A stretch of 64,000 nt of DNA, from the NCBI GenBank assembly GCA_015075305.1, contig JABTUS010000008.1:1-64000 (forward strand), given 5' to 3'. The position numbers and the translations under genes are program-made. Shown piece by piece: positions 27,690 to 37,123 of this stretch (positions within the stretch are counted from its first letter, which is position 1; each line of letters begins with the position of its first letter). The stretch comes from Opitutaceae bacterium (lineage in GTDB: Bacteria; Verrucomicrobiota; Verrucomicrobiia; Opitutales; Opitutaceae). The notes under the pieces are model-generated. The model ran no database searches, had not been told where the DNA came from, and worked only from the letters and a program-made list of their open reading frames with translations.

Positions 27690-27941
27690 GAACGGGCGAA
27701 ACGGCGAAGAAGGCGGATGTTTTGGACTGTGGCGAACTCAGAAAACGAAAAAGAGAGACAGCGTATGTGCGGTGGAGTCGTGCATTTCTCGGAAAGCAGG
27801 GAATGCCCTCCGGGTTTTTGCATGAACGGGACTGCGTAGGACTCTCGCAGGTTGAATGAGATTATCGCGGAAAGCTCAAAGACAAAGTTGGTTGGCGATG
27901 TGAGAAAGGGAGTTGGCACGCCAAGGGCAGACAGAGCCGCC

Positions 27942-28142
27942 ATGATGGCGTCGCTTTCGCGTTCAACGATGATCCCGTGGTCGATCACCTTCGGCCTTCT
28001 GGCCTTGGTTGCGGGCGGTCTTGCAGCCGGTGGAACCGTTGGCCAAAGTCTGAGTCTATGGGTGCGTGGACTCGCCATCGTCCTTCTCTGGCTCGCGATT
28101 CTGGCGCCCTTTCTCAAGCCGCGATCCCGGGGAAGCCGATGA
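27942..28142 (+). CDS. Small membrane protein, unknown
   Basis: 66 residues from ATG 27942 (an in-frame TTG at 27852 would give 96). Two predicted membrane segments: IPWSITFGLLALVAGGLAAG, and VRGLAIVLLWLAILAPFL. It ends in a basic tail KPRSRGSR. No family is recognised. It lies alone between the adenylate-kinase-like gene and the response regulator. The coding call rests on the two clean hydrophobic helices. Confidence 0.5.
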   Translation: MMASLSRSTMIPWSITFGLLALVAGGLAAGGTVGQSLSLWVRGLAIVLLWLAILAPFLKPRSRGSR

Positions 28143-28229
28143 TTGCCGCCCGTTGTTTCCCAAGCGATTGCAGAATTTCCCGGAATTCCTGGGGCATGGC
28201 TCTCAGGATTGTTAGTTGAAGCTGGACCT

Positions 28230-28256
28230 GGCGGGGCTGCTTGATGCAGCCCCGCC
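28230..28256 (+). terminator. Strong GC-rich stem-loop
   Basis: GGCGGGGCTGC and GCAGCCCCGCC form a perfect 11-bp stem around TTGAT. It lies 88 nt after the small membrane protein and 100 nt before the response regulator. No T-tract follows, so it may be an atypical terminator or an RNA structure in the response-regulator leader. Confidence 0.5.
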
Positions 28257-28355
28257 TTGGCTTCGAGCGCAGGGGGAAGTCCACCCTCATCGAGGGATTG
28301 CGAAAGCCGGGAACTGTGCCGCAGGATCCGCATCCCTTCGGATTTCTGCCATTCC

Positions 28356-29690
28356 ATGCGTGTCCTGATCATTGATGACGAGGCGACAATTCGGCGAACA
28401 ACCGTGCTCGCCGTAAAGAGCATGGGTCATGAGCCGTTTGAGGCGCCCAACGGGCTGCGCGGCCTGAAGATCCTCGAGGAGGAGCCGTGCGATGTCTGTT
28501 TCCTCGACCTGAAACTGGCGAACGAGGACGGGCTCGACCTGCTCGGGCGGCTGCAGAAGGCGCACCCGGGTGTCGCGGTGGTGATGTTCACCGCCTATGC
28601 CACAATTGCGACGGCGGTGGAGGCGATGCGGCGTGGCGCGTTCGATTTCATCCCCAAGCCCTTCACACCCGACCAGATCCGGCAGGTGCTGGACAAGATC
28701 GGAAAAACCCGACGGCTCGAGAAACGGGTGCAGCAGCTTGAGTCGCAACTGGCGAGTGAATCGCCGGAAAGCGAATTCACGTCGAACGAGCCCGCCGTGC
28801 GCACGATGCTTGAGATCGCGTTCAAGGCGGCGGCGACACCCGCGACTCTCCTGATTCTAGGTCCCAGCGGCACGGGCAAAAGCGTGCTGGCGAGGGAGCT
28901 CCATCAGCGCAGCGCGCAGAAGGACATGCCCTTCGTCACGGTGAACTGCCCGAGCCTGTCGCGCGAGCTTCTGGAGAGCGAACTCTTCGGCCATGTAAAG
29001 GGAGCGTTCACCGGGGCGGTGAATGAAACCTTCGGCAAGGTGGCTGCGGCGGAGGGCGGCACGCTGTTCCTGGACGAGATCGGCGAGATGCCGCTCGAGA
29101 TCCAGCCGAAGCTGCTCCGTCTCCTGCAGGAGCGCGAGTACGAGCGCCTCGGCGAGGCGAAACCCCGGCGCGCGAACGTGCGGGTCATCGCGGCGACCAA
29201 CCGCTCGCTGGCGGACGAGGTGAAGGCCGGGCGTTTTCGCGAGGACCTGTTCTACCGCCTCAATGTGATCGCCCTGGGCCTGCCCGGACTCAGGGACAGG
29301 CCGGCGGATCTGGAGGGGTTTGCCGGTCGCTATCTCGCCTTCTTCGCGCGCCGGATGGGGCGCGCCCCGATGTCGTTCTCCGCAGAGGTGCTGGCGGCGT
29401 TCAGGCGCTACGACTGGCCCGGCAATCTTCGGGAACTGCGCAATGTGGTGGAGCGGGCAGTCATACTGGCCGGATCCGATGTCGTGAAGATCGATGAACT
29501 CCCGGACACGTTCAAGGAGCCGTCCGCCTCGACGCTGGGCGTCGGGGCGCGTGTCACGCTGGACGAACTCGAGGCGGAACACATCAGGCGGATCCTTGCG
29601 GTGTCGCGGAATCTCGACGAGGCGGCGCGCATTCTCGGAATCGATCCGGCGACGCTCTACCGCAAGCGGCAGCGCCTCGGGCTCGTCTGA
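28356..29690 (+). CDS. NtrC-type sigma-54-dependent response regulator
   Basis: 444 residues from ATG 28356. Receiver domain (1-120) with the acidic pair IDDEAT and phospho-acceptor Asp in [12 protein letters not shown], Thr in MFTAYAT and Lys in IPKPF. AAA+ domain (about 140-375): Walker [15 protein letters not shown], the sigma-54-contacting loop GAFTGA, and Walker [13 protein letters not shown]-terminal Fis-type helix-turn-helix ([20 protein letters not shown]). It activates sigma-54 promoters when phosphorylated, presumably by the kinase encoded 31 nt downstream. Target genes are unknown. Confidence 0.94.
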   Translation: MRVLIIDDEATIRRTTVLAVKSMGHEPFEAPNGLRGLKILEEEPCDVCFLDLKLANEDGLDLLGRLQKAHPGVAVVMFTAYATIATAVEAMRRGAFDFIPKPFTPDQIRQVLDKIGKTRRLEKRVQQLESQLASESPESEFTSNEPAVRTMLEIAFKAAATPATLLILGPSGTGKSVLARELHQRSAQKDMPFVTVNCPSLSRELLESELFGHVKGAFTGAVNETFGKVAAAEGGTLFLDEIGEMPLEIQPKLLRLLQEREYERLGEAKPRRANVRVIAATNRSLADEVKAGRFREDLFYRLNVIALGLPGLRDRPADLEGFAGRYLAFFARRMGRAPMSFSAEVLAAFRRYDWPGNLRELRNVVERAVILAGSDVVKIDELPDTFKEPSASTLGVGARVTLDELEAEHIRRILAVSRNLDEAARILGIDPATLYRKRQRLGLV

Positions 29691-29721
29691 ATCCTGGCGG
29701 GCGGTTCACGTTTCCGCGATC

Positions 29722-31542
29722 ATGCTTCGCACACGCCTCTATCTCGGACTCCTGCCGCTGCTCCTGCTGTTTCTGGCGATGGGATTCTATGCGCTGCATG
29801 TGTGCCGCGGGCTCGCGCGCGCGATTGAGCAGGACCTTGTGAAGAATTATCGCGCGCTGATCGCGGGTTACGAACTGCGCGACGCCGCCACGCGCATGCA
29901 CACGGCGCTGTCGCAGGCAGGCCGCGACAGCTCGCTCGAGGCGCGGCGGGCGTTTCTCGACGAGCAGTCGCGCTTCAAGCGCCTGCTGTTTGACCAGTCC
30001 ATCGCTTCGGCGGGCACGCCGCGCATGGAACTGGTGGCGAAGATCGAGCAGGCGCAGGCTGAACTTGTCGCGCAGGCCGAGCGAGCGCAGCAGAACGGTG
30101 CGGCGCGTGGCGTGGATGCGCTCGGCGCCTATCGCGCCGCGGAGGTGCGTTTTTTCAGGTCGCTCAACGCGATCGAGGAGCTGGCGGTGCAGGATTACCA
30201 GCATGTCCAGGACGTGAGTGCCGGCGCTTCGCGCACGGTCCGGCTGGCGATCAACCTGCTCGTGGCCGCGATGGCCGGCGGGATCCTGCTCTCGATCTAC
30301 CTGAGTTATCGGCTCGCCAGGACGCTTCTGCGGCCGGTGCAGGCGCTGACAACTTCGGCGAAGGCGCTGGGGGATGGAAATCTGGAGACGCAGGTGCCGG
30401 TCCTTTCGAATGATGAGCTTGGCCAGCTGGCGGTGGTGTTCAATGACATGGCGGCGAAGCTGCGCGACTACCGCGATGAGATGCGCGAGGAGGTCCGCAG
30501 TGCGCAGAGGACGACGCAGGCGACGCTGACCGCATCGCCCGATCCCGTGGTAGTCGTCTCGCGGGAGGGCGGCATCGAGCTTGTAAATCCCGCAGCACGT
30601 GCGATCGGCCTTGCGGAGCCCATGCTGCCGGCACCGCTCGTGGAACGCGTGCGCCGCGTGATTGCGTCGGGCCGGCATGATGTGCCGTCGGGTTATGACC
30701 AGGTGGTGTCGCTGCGCTCAGGGAAAGAGGATCGGTACTACCTGCCGCGCACGCTCGCCATCCACGATGCGATCACGGGAAAGGAAGGTGCGGCCGTCAT
30801 TCTTCAGGATGTCACCAAATTCCGCCTGCTCGACGACGCGAAGAGCAACCTGGTGGGCACGGTTTCACACGAGCTGAAGACTCCGCTGACGAGCCTGCGC
30901 CTGGCGGTTTACCTGCTGCTTGAGCCCAATCTCGGCGCGGTTTCGCCGGAGCAGAAGGAGCTGCTTGAAACCGCGAGGGAGGGTGCGGACCGGCTGCTGC
31001 GGATCATCAACGACCTGCTCGACCTCTCGCGACTTGAAAGCGGTGTGTCGCAGATCAACCGCGTCGAGGTTGATGTCGAGGCGCTACTTCGTGAAATGGC
31101 TGCGGAAATTCATCCGATCCTGGATTCCGCGGAACAGACGCTCGTGGTCGAATGCCCGCCGCAGGTGGGTCTTGCCTGGGTGGACCGCGAGCGTATCCGA
31201 CACGTGTTCATCAACCTCCTCGCCAATGCATCGAAGTACTCGCCGCACCGCTCGAGGATCACGCTGTATGCCCGGGCGGAGGAGGGCGGGTTCATGCGTT
31301 TTGGCGTTCGTGACGAAGGTCCCGGGATACCTCCGGAGAGCCTGGGGCGGATTTTCGAACGATTCTATCGCGTGCCGGGAGAGCGCACGGAGCAGGTGAA
31401 GGGGGCGGGACTCGGTCTCAGCATTTCACGCGAAATCGTCGTTGCCCACGGAGGATCGATCGGCTGCAGCAGCGAATTGGGACAAGGAAGCGATTTTCAT
31501 TTCAATCTGCCTATGCGGGATCATGGCGAAAGCCCTGCTTGA
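29722..31542 (+). CDS. Membrane sensor histidine kinase, partner of the response regulator
   Basis: 606 residues from ATG 29722. TM1 (about 7-28, LGLLPLLLLFLAMGFYAL), a helical periplasmic four-helix-type sensor (about 30-170), TM2 (about 173-195), HAMP (SYRLARTLLRPVQALTTSAK), a PAS domain (about 270-365, with ASPDPVVVVSREGGIELVNP), HisKA (VSHELKTPLTSLRL) and HATPase_c (N box NLLANASKYS, G1 DEGPGIPPE, G2 GAGLGLSISREI). It resembles NtrY/KinB-like kinases that feed NtrC-type regulators. The signal is not evident. Confidence 0.93.
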   Translation: MLRTRLYLGLLPLLLLFLAMGFYALHVCRGLARAIEQDLVKNYRALIAGYELRDAATRMHTALSQAGRDSSLEARRAFLDEQSRFKRLLFDQSIASAGTPRMELVAKIEQAQAELVAQAERAQQNGAARGVDALGAYRAAEVRFFRSLNAIEELAVQDYQHVQDVSAGASRTVRLAINLLVAAMAGGILLSIYLSYRLARTLLRPVQALTTSAKALGDGNLETQVPVLSNDELGQLAVVFNDMAAKLRDYRDEMREEVRSAQRTTQATLTASPDPVVVVSREGGIELVNPAARAIGLAEPMLPAPLVERVRRVIASGRHDVPSGYDQVVSLRSGKEDRYYLPRTLAIHDAITGKEGAAVILQDVTKFRLLDDAKSNLVGTVSHELKTPLTSLRLAVYLLLEPNLGAVSPEQKELLETAREGADRLLRIINDLLDLSRLESGVSQINRVEVDVEALLREMAAEIHPILDSAEQTLVVECPPQVGLAWVDRERIRHVFINLLANASKYSPHRSRITLYARAEEGGFMRFGVRDEGPGIPPESLGRIFERFYRVPGERTEQVKGAGLGLSISREIVVAHGGSIGCSSELGQGSDFHFNLPMRDHGESPA

Positions 31543-31723
31543 AGCGCGGTTGCCCTTTACAGATGCGACAGCTTGAATAGCTTCGGACGTCACATTTCCG
31601 GATTGCTTGGCTGTCGATCAAATCTCGACGCCAGCGATCCGGTCCTGCGGCAGGCAACCACGCAATCTCCCGGTCACAAAAGCTCCGACGCCGCAACCGC
31701 CGAAACATTCAGAAACAATCACC

Positions 31724-32032
31724 ATGGCCAAATCAAAATCATCCCAGACTCCCGATGCCCTGCTCGACGAACTTCGCGCGCTTGTAGCCGAAGCCGAGGG
31801 GCTGATGGGCGGCGACATCACCGATCATGCGCGCGACAAGATGGAGCAGTTGCGCGAGCGGCTGGCCGATGCGCAGGAGCGACTTTCTGATCTGTATGAA
31901 ACCGCCAAGGAGAAGGTGAGCGAAGGAGCCCGCAGGACCGATGAGGCCATACGCGCGCATCCGTATGAATCGCTGGCCATCGCGCTCGGTGTCGGCGTGC
32001 TGATCGGCGCGCTTCTCCGCCGGGGACGGTAG
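31724..32032 (+). CDS. DUF883/ElaB-YqjD-type inner-membrane protein
   Basis: 102 residues from ATG 31724. An amphipathic, highly charged helical part (about 10-75, with ARDKMEQLRERLADAQERL) precedes a C-terminal membrane anchor AIALGVGVLIGALLRRGR preceded by IRAHPYESL, which matches the family signature. E. coli YqjD and ElaB bind ribosomes at the membrane in stationary phase and stress. It is followed by YqjE-like and YqjK-like genes, the same order as in the E. coli yqjDEK group. Confidence 0.88.
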   Translation: MAKSKSSQTPDALLDELRALVAEAEGLMGGDITDHARDKMEQLRERLADAQERLSDLYETAKEKVSEGARRTDEAIRAHPYESLAIALGVGVLIGALLRRGR

Positions 32033-32162
32033 GGCAGGCGCGACACCTTTGCGGCAGGCAGACATTGTGACGTTGCGGAGACTCTCCGTCCGCCAGACTG
32101 TCGCGTGGCTTCCGGTGTCACAGGCGGCCCATTTCACCCTCCGCTGATTCTTCCGAAATCAC

Positions 32163-32546
32163 ATGGACAGCACATCCTCCAACGGATTCATGCAGTCGCT
32201 TCGCTCCCTTGGCGACAAGGTGCTGGGCGTTGTGCAGGCGCGGCTCACGTTGCTTTCGGTCGAGCTCCAGCAGGAGAAGTTCAGGCTGCTCCAGTTTCTG
32301 ATCTGGATCACCGCGGCATTGTTCACGGGGGTGATGGCTCTGGCATTCTGCAGTCTCGCGCTGGCTTTCTGGTTGTGGAAGAGCTCGCCGCTGCTCGCCC
32401 TGGCGTCGCTGGCGGGATTCTACCTGGTCGCGTTTGTCGTGATCGTGGTTGCGTTCAAGCGCTACCTGGCGCGCCAGCCGCGTCCTTTCGATGCGACGCT
32501 TCAGGAACTCGACGAGGATCGTTCATGTTTCCGCGGAAAGAACTGA
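32163..32546 (+). CDS. YqjE-like phage-holin-family membrane protein
   Basis: 127 residues. An N-terminal amphipathic helix (VQARLTLLSVELQQEKFR) is followed by two membrane segments (LIWITAALFTGVMALAFCSL and LLALASLAGFYLVAFVVIVV). This is the DUF1469/holin superfamily III layout. 'Holin' here is a family name; no lysis function is implied. It overlaps the next gene by 22 nt. Confidence 0.85.
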   Translation: MDSTSSNGFMQSLRSLGDKVLGVVQARLTLLSVELQQEKFRLLQFLIWITAALFTGVMALAFCSLALAFWLWKSSPLLALASLAGFYLVAFVVIVVAFKRYLARQPRPFDATLQELDEDRSCFRGKN

Positions 32547-32920
32547 CCCTGCTTGAACGCCGGAAGGCGGTCCTGCGCATGCGCATTCGACTGCAACGAG
32601 TCGACCTGGCGGCCGACCTCCGCCAGGTGCTGCGGCCCGTCGGCTGGATCGATGCGATGCAGGCCAGATGGCTGACGCTGCCCTGGGGAGTTCGTCTGGC
32701 GACCGGGTCGCTCGGATACCTTGCCCAACGCGCCCTCCTGCGGCGGATGCCCTGGCGCGCACGGGCGCTGTTGTGGGCCCCTGTCATCCTGAAACTCGCG
32801 AGGCGGGCGTTTCCCCTGAAGGATGGAGCACCGCCCCGGACGTTTCGGGTGCCCTCGCAGCAGGATGCGGAAGGCCTCGTGAAGCGACGCCGGGCGGGGT
32901 TGGGGCGCGGTTCAGCCTGA
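32525..32920 (+). CDS. YqjK-like small basic protein
   Basis: 131 residues from ATG 32525, overlapping the YqjE-like gene. It is very basic, with N-terminal heptad-like LLERRKAVLRMRIRLQRVDL and a hydrophobic middle (WLTLPWGVRLATGSLGYLAQ). YqjK identity is inferred mostly from its place third after YqjD and YqjE. It lies directly before the U32 gene. Confidence 0.7.
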   Translation: MFPRKELTLLERRKAVLRMRIRLQRVDLAADLRQVLRPVGWIDAMQARWLTLPWGVRLATGSLGYLAQRALLRRMPWRARALLWAPVILKLARRAFPLKDGAPPRTFRVPSQQDAEGLVKRRRAGLGRGSA

Positions 32921-32925
32921 ACCCC

Positions 32926-35556
32926 ATGGATGCCGAAACGGTGAACGTCCTCGATGGATCGACTGTCTCGCGAGAGCAGAGCCGAAAGGTTGCTCCTCCG
33001 GAACTGCTGGCACCGGCGGGGGACTGGGAATGCGTCCGGGCTGCGGTGGAGAATGGGGCGGATGCGATCTATTTCGGCCTGGAGCGCTTCAATGCGCGGA
33101 TGCGCGCGAAGAATTTCACGCAGGCGGACCTTCCCGAATTGATGGCGTACCTGCATCGGCGCGGGGTTCGCGGGTATGTGACGTTCAACACGCTGGTCTT
33201 CACGTCGGAGCTCGAGGACGCGGCGGACTATCTGCGCGGCATCATCGCCGCGGGTGTCGATGCGGCGATCGTGCAGGATGTGGGGATCTGCCGGCTGATA
33301 CGGTCGCTGTCGCCCGATTTTCCGATCCACACGTCGACCCAGATGACCGTGACGAGCGCGGCGGGCGTGGCCTTTGCGCGGGAGCTCGGCGCGCAGCTTG
33401 TCGTGCTCGCCCGGGAGAACTCGATCGCGGAGATCGAGAAGATCCAGACCGCGCTGGGTGGCGGCTCCGCGTCGCTGCCGCTGGAGGTGTTTGTCCACGG
33501 TGCGCTTTGCGTGGCGTATTCCGGGCAGTGCCTGACAAGCGAAGCCCTCGGTGGACGCTCGGCGAACCGCGGCGAATGCGCGCAGGCCTGCCGGCTGCCC
33601 TACGAGTTGTGGTCGGACGGCGTGAAGGTGGATCTCGGCGACCGCCGGTACCTGCTCAGTCCGCAGGACCTGGCCGGCATCGATGTATTGCCGGACCTGA
33701 TACGCGCGGGCGTGGCCTCGCTGAAGATCGAAGGCAGGCTCAAAAGCCCCGAGTATGTCGCCAGCATCACGCGGGTTTATCGCGGGGCGCTGGATCGCGC
33801 CGTGCGGCAGGCTGCGGAAAGCGGGGCGCGCGACGCATTGCCGGACGATTCCGAAAGGCGGAGCGGAGCTGTCGAAGTTCAGGGAGCGAAGGATCGCTAC
33901 GAACTGGAGATGTCGTTCTCGCGCGGACTTTACACCGGATGGTTTCGCGGGATCGACAACCAGCGGCTGGCGCATGGAAGGTTCGGCACGAAGCGCGGCG
34001 TGTTTCTCGGAACGGTCGAGCGGGTTTCGGGCGATTCCGTTTCGCTCAGGCTGAACGCGCCGCTCAAGCCGGGGGATGGCGTGGTGTTTGACGCGGGGAC
34101 TCCGGATGTGCGCGAAGAGGGGGGACGCGTTTATCAGGTCGAGATCAAGAGCGGCGAGGCGAGGCTGCGATTCGGCCACGGCGACATCGATTTCAGGCGT
34201 GTGAAGGCCGGAAACCGCCTCTGGAAAACGAACGACCCCGCGCTCGACCGCGAGGTGCGGGCGACGTTCGCCGGCGACAAGGTGCGGTTTCAGCGCCAGA
34301 TCGTGGCGCAAGTTCATGGCCGCGTGAATGCACCTCTGACGCTTCTCCTCGACGACGGGCAGGGCCATGTGGTGAAGCGAGAGTCCGGCATGGTTCTCGA
34401 GCCTGCGCAGACGCAGCCACTGAACGAGGGTACGCTGACGGCCCAGTTGTCGCGTCTCGGAGGGACTCCGTTCAAACTGGACAGGCTCGATTGTCATCTC
34501 GAAGGCGAGGTGATGCTTCCCCTCAGCGAGCTCAACCGCCTGCGACGCGAGGCGGTGGCCGCGCTTGAGGCTCTGCGGGCGCAGCCGCATCGATGGACGC
34601 TGAATGACTGCGGGCGGGAGGTGACAAAGGTCGCGCAGGATTCGATCGCGGTGAATGGCGCGGACCGTCCGCCGGAGTTGATCGCGACCATTCGCGAGCG
34701 TGCTCAACTGGAGCCGGCGTGGCGGGCGGGGGCGCGCACGATCTACTGCGAGTTCGAGAATCCGAAGCACTATCGCGACGTCGTCGCGGAGTTTCGCGGT
34801 CTCCAGTCGGCGGGTGGCGCCGGGGTGCAGGCGTCGTCGATCTGGGTGGCGCCGCCGCGCATTTTCAAGACCGGCGAGGAGTGGATCCTGAAGCAGGTGA
34901 GATCCTGTGAGGCCGACGGCTATCTCGTGCGCAACCACGATCACCTCGCGTTCTTTGCGAATGACCGCAGGCGCGGTGACTTCTCGCTCAATGTGGCCAA
35001 TCCGCTGACGGCGGAGTATTTCATCCGGCGGTACGGACTCGAACGCGTGACGGCGAGTTATGACCTGAATGTGTCGCAGGTGGAGTCACTCCTGCGCGCG
35101 GCTCCGGCCGGATGGTTCGACCTGACGATTCACCAGCACATGCCGATGTTTCACATGGAGCACTGCGTGTTCTGCGCGTTTCTGTCCTCGGGCAGGGACT
35201 ATCGCGACTGCGGACGCCCCTGCGACACGCACCGCGTGGTGCTCAAGGATCGGGTGGGCGCGGAGCTGCCGCTCAAGGCGGACGCGGGATGCCGCAACAC
35301 GGTCTTCAACAACCGCGCGCAGACCGGCGCGGAATTTACCGGTCGATTCCAGGAGCTTGGCGCGCGCTCATTTCGCGTGGAATTCCTCAATGAAGGCGCC
35401 GACGAGGTCTTTCGGACGGTGACGCGGTATGCGCAGCTCCTGAGCGGCGTGATCTCCGGCGCGGACCTCTGGCGCGAGCTGAAGCTGATCAACCAGATTG
35501 GCGTCACCCGCGGCCAGATGGAGGCCGCACCGCAGGTCGTCCGTAGAAAGAGCTGA
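32926..35556 (+). CDS. U32 family protein with DUF3656 (RlhA/TrhP-like RNA hydroxylation enzyme)
   Basis: 876 residues from ATG 32926, the first Met before the conserved PPELLAPAGDWECVRAA. It has the U32 barrel with DAIYFGLERFNARMRAKNF, the catalytic-region motif FVHGALCVAYSGQC, and Cys residues in RGECAQACRLPYEL, as expected for the Fe-S-containing U32 branch. DUF3656-like and C-terminal parts follow, with a second Cys cluster (HCVFCAFLSSG, DCGRPCDTH). E. coli RlhA (23S rRNA ho5C2501) and TrhP (tRNA ho5U) belong here. The long C-terminus fits the RlhA-type group, but the exact RNA target is not decided. Older annotations call it a collagenase. Confidence 0.85.
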   Translation: MDAETVNVLDGSTVSREQSRKVAPPELLAPAGDWECVRAAVENGADAIYFGLERFNARMRAKNFTQADLPELMAYLHRRGVRGYVTFNTLVFTSELEDAADYLRGIIAAGVDAAIVQDVGICRLIRSLSPDFPIHTSTQMTVTSAAGVAFARELGAQLVVLARENSIAEIEKIQTALGGGSASLPLEVFVHGALCVAYSGQCLTSEALGGRSANRGECAQACRLPYELWSDGVKVDLGDRRYLLSPQDLAGIDVLPDLIRAGVASLKIEGRLKSPEYVASITRVYRGALDRAVRQAAESGARDALPDDSERRSGAVEVQGAKDRYELEMSFSRGLYTGWFRGIDNQRLAHGRFGTKRGVFLGTVERVSGDSVSLRLNAPLKPGDGVVFDAGTPDVREEGGRVYQVEIKSGEARLRFGHGDIDFRRVKAGNRLWKTNDPALDREVRATFAGDKVRFQRQIVAQVHGRVNAPLTLLLDDGQGHVVKRESGMVLEPAQTQPLNEGTLTAQLSRLGGTPFKLDRLDCHLEGEVMLPLSELNRLRREAVAALEALRAQPHRWTLNDCGREVTKVAQDSIAVNGADRPPELIATIRERAQLEPAWRAGARTIYCEFENPKHYRDVVAEFRGLQSAGGAGVQASSIWVAPPRIFKTGEEWILKQVRSCEADGYLVRNHDHLAFFANDRRRGDFSLNVANPLTAEYFIRRYGLERVTASYDLNVSQVESLLRAAPAGWFDLTIHQHMPMFHMEHCVFCAFLSSGRDYRDCGRPCDTHRVVLKDRVGAELPLKADAGCRNTVFNNRAQTGAEFTGRFQELGARSFRVEFLNEGADEVFRTVTRYAQLLSGVISGADLWRELKLINQIGVTRGQMEAAPQVVRRKS

Positions 35557-35936
35557 ACCCCCGGAGCGGATCGATTCTTTTCCGCTCGGGCATGGAAGAC
35601 GCGATATTCCGCTCCCCTGGAGGGGCACGCTTCGTCGTGACCTGCCTTGGGGAAGGGCCTGCCCGGGAGGACAATACAGAACGATGGGGTGGGATCCGCA
35701 GATGGCGCGGATTTTCACGGATGGGATGGAATCGCTGCATCCGGAAATCTGCGTGCATCGGCGAAATCTGCGGATGAACATTCGGGGGCCAAATCGGGTC
35801 AGCCTATCCGACTTCCAAAAAATTGCTGAAGTGAGGTGAGCCTGTCGATTCGCTCTTTGCAGGAAAAACACCTCGGCGAACATGCCAGCAGGTTGAAGGG
35901 CGGGAAGGTGCTCTTTTGAAGTATTGCGGAACCGCA
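35557..35936. repeat. Intergenic repeat region, copy 1 of a dispersed 200-bp repeat
   Basis: No gene. 35597-35642 carries a REP-like unit (GACGCGATATTCCGCTCCCC, then TGGAGGGGCACGCTTCGTCG). From about 35619 to 35815 the sequence matches 36731-36934 almost base for base, including CAGATGGCGCGGATTTT and CATCCGGAAATCTGCGTGCA. The remainder up to HicA is plain. These look like non-coding dispersed repeats. Confidence 0.8.
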
Positions 35937-36161
35937 TTACTTTCGGAACAACCGGTCGTCGAGTCCACTCAAGGCGATGATGGACCTGAGCGTGCCCTTC
36001 GCGACCTCGCGATGGTTGGGCACAGGCACGGTGGCGCTGTCGCCTGCGGGTAACTGTCGTTTCATGATGATGTGACTGCCGGACTGCCGTTCCCGCACGA
36101 AGCCATGTGCCGCGAGGATGCGGCAGATTTCCGTCGATGGCAGCGGCCGCAGCTTAGGCAT
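35937..36161 (-). CDS. hicA: HicA-type mRNA interferase toxin
   Basis: 74 residues, the usual HicA size. It has the double-stranded RNA-binding-like fold signature RILAAHGFVRERQSGSHIIM with the catalytic His in GSHIIM, followed by VPVPNHREVAKGTLRSIIAL. HicA degrades mRNA when freed from HicB. It overlaps the hicB stop by 8 nt and is second in the operon (antitoxin first), which is less common than toxin first. Confidence 0.9.
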   Translation of the reverse strand: MPKLRPLPSTEICRILAAHGFVRERQSGSHIIMKRQLPAGDSATVPVPNHREVAKGTLRSIIALSGLDDRLFRK

Positions 36162-36414
36162 GAACGAGTGTCAGGGGTCGTACTCGGGCACCGGTCCGCA
36201 AGCGCCGCTTGATTTCTGCTCCGCTGGCCGACTCGAGCCAAAGTTTGACGGCTTCGGCCAGCATCTGGTGGGCCTCCGTGCGTGTCCTGCCCTGGCTTGC
36301 CACGCCAAGTTCCGGGCAGTGCGAGACGAACCATGAGCCGTCCTTCTCGATCACCGCGGAGAAATTGGGCAGATCAATTACCTGTCCGCCACGCTCGATC
36401 CAATTCGCTTTCAT
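36154..36414 (-). CDS. hicB: HicB-type antitoxin
   Basis: 86 residues. The partial RNase-H-like fold is plain in FSAVIEKDGSWFVSHCPEL, then GVASQGRTRTEAHQMLAEAV. The C-terminal tail (RRLRTGARVRPLTLVHA) is short, without a visible ribbon-helix-helix, so DNA binding may need other parts. It should neutralise HicA at 35937-36161 and co-regulate the pair. It lies between the two dispersed repeat copies. Confidence 0.88.
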   Translation of the reverse strand: MKANWIERGGQVIDLPNFSAVIEKDGSWFVSHCPELGVASQGRTRTEAHQMLAEAVKLWLESASGAEIKRRLRTGARVRPLTLVHA

Positions 36415-37123
36415 GCCCTCACACTATCGCGACGCCAGCCTCCAGCAAGCCTTGTGAAGAGTCAGAGCCATGACAATGACGCCGATGGGGTGTCCCAGTC
36501 GCCGGCCGGATGAGAATGAGCGGAACGCAGGAAGATGGGGTCTTGGTTCCCCTGGAGACGCGATATTCCCCTCCCTTGGAGGGGCGATATTCAACTCCTC
36601 TGGAGGGGCACGCTTCGTCGTGACCAAGGGACGCGCGACGCGTAACAGCGCCGGACAATTTTTCACGCGGAGGCGCGGAGCACGCGGAGAAGGGAGAGAA
36701 GGGAGAGAATGATAATGTTTCGAGTACGATGGAGGGGCACGCTTCGTCGTGACCTGCCTTGGGGAAGGGCCTGCCCGGGAGGACAGTACAGAACGATGGG
36801 GTGGGATCCGCAGATGGCGCGGATTTTCGCGGATGGGATGGAATCGCTGCATCCGGAAATCTGCGTGCATCGGCGAAATCTGCGGCTGAAAATTCTGTGC
36901 TCCCAGACCGGGTCAGTCTATCCGACTTTCCGCAAACTTTCATCGCAGGTACAGTCCGGCCATTGCTGCGATCCGATATTGCGCCTCTCAAAGAATCGTT
37001 GTCACCAGATATCGGGTGACCCGCGAGAAACGGCTGCTTTGCACCGATTGGAAGTGGTATCAACAACGCCTGACGACGGTCGGTTGCGGAAACAACTGGT
37101 TGCAGGCAGTGCTTCAAATTTGT
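36415..37123. repeat. Repeat-rich intergenic region, copy 2 of the 200-bp repeat plus REP-like units
   Basis: No gene is supported. Two adjacent REP-like units occur at 36557-36585 and 36586-36625, the first with a perfect CCCCTCC/GGAGGGG hairpin, the second running into CACGCTTCGTCGTGACC. Another repeat, TTCACGCGGAGGCGCGGAGC (36662 onward), recurs at 43234. 36731-36934 is the second copy of the 35619-35815 repeat. About 190 bp of plain sequence separates this from the nrdA stop. Confidence 0.8.

Noticed and set aside
32455..34944. An 829-codon minus-strand frame opposite the U32 gene
   Set aside because: Same reason: no domain, and it covers the U32 and YqjK-like coding sequence.
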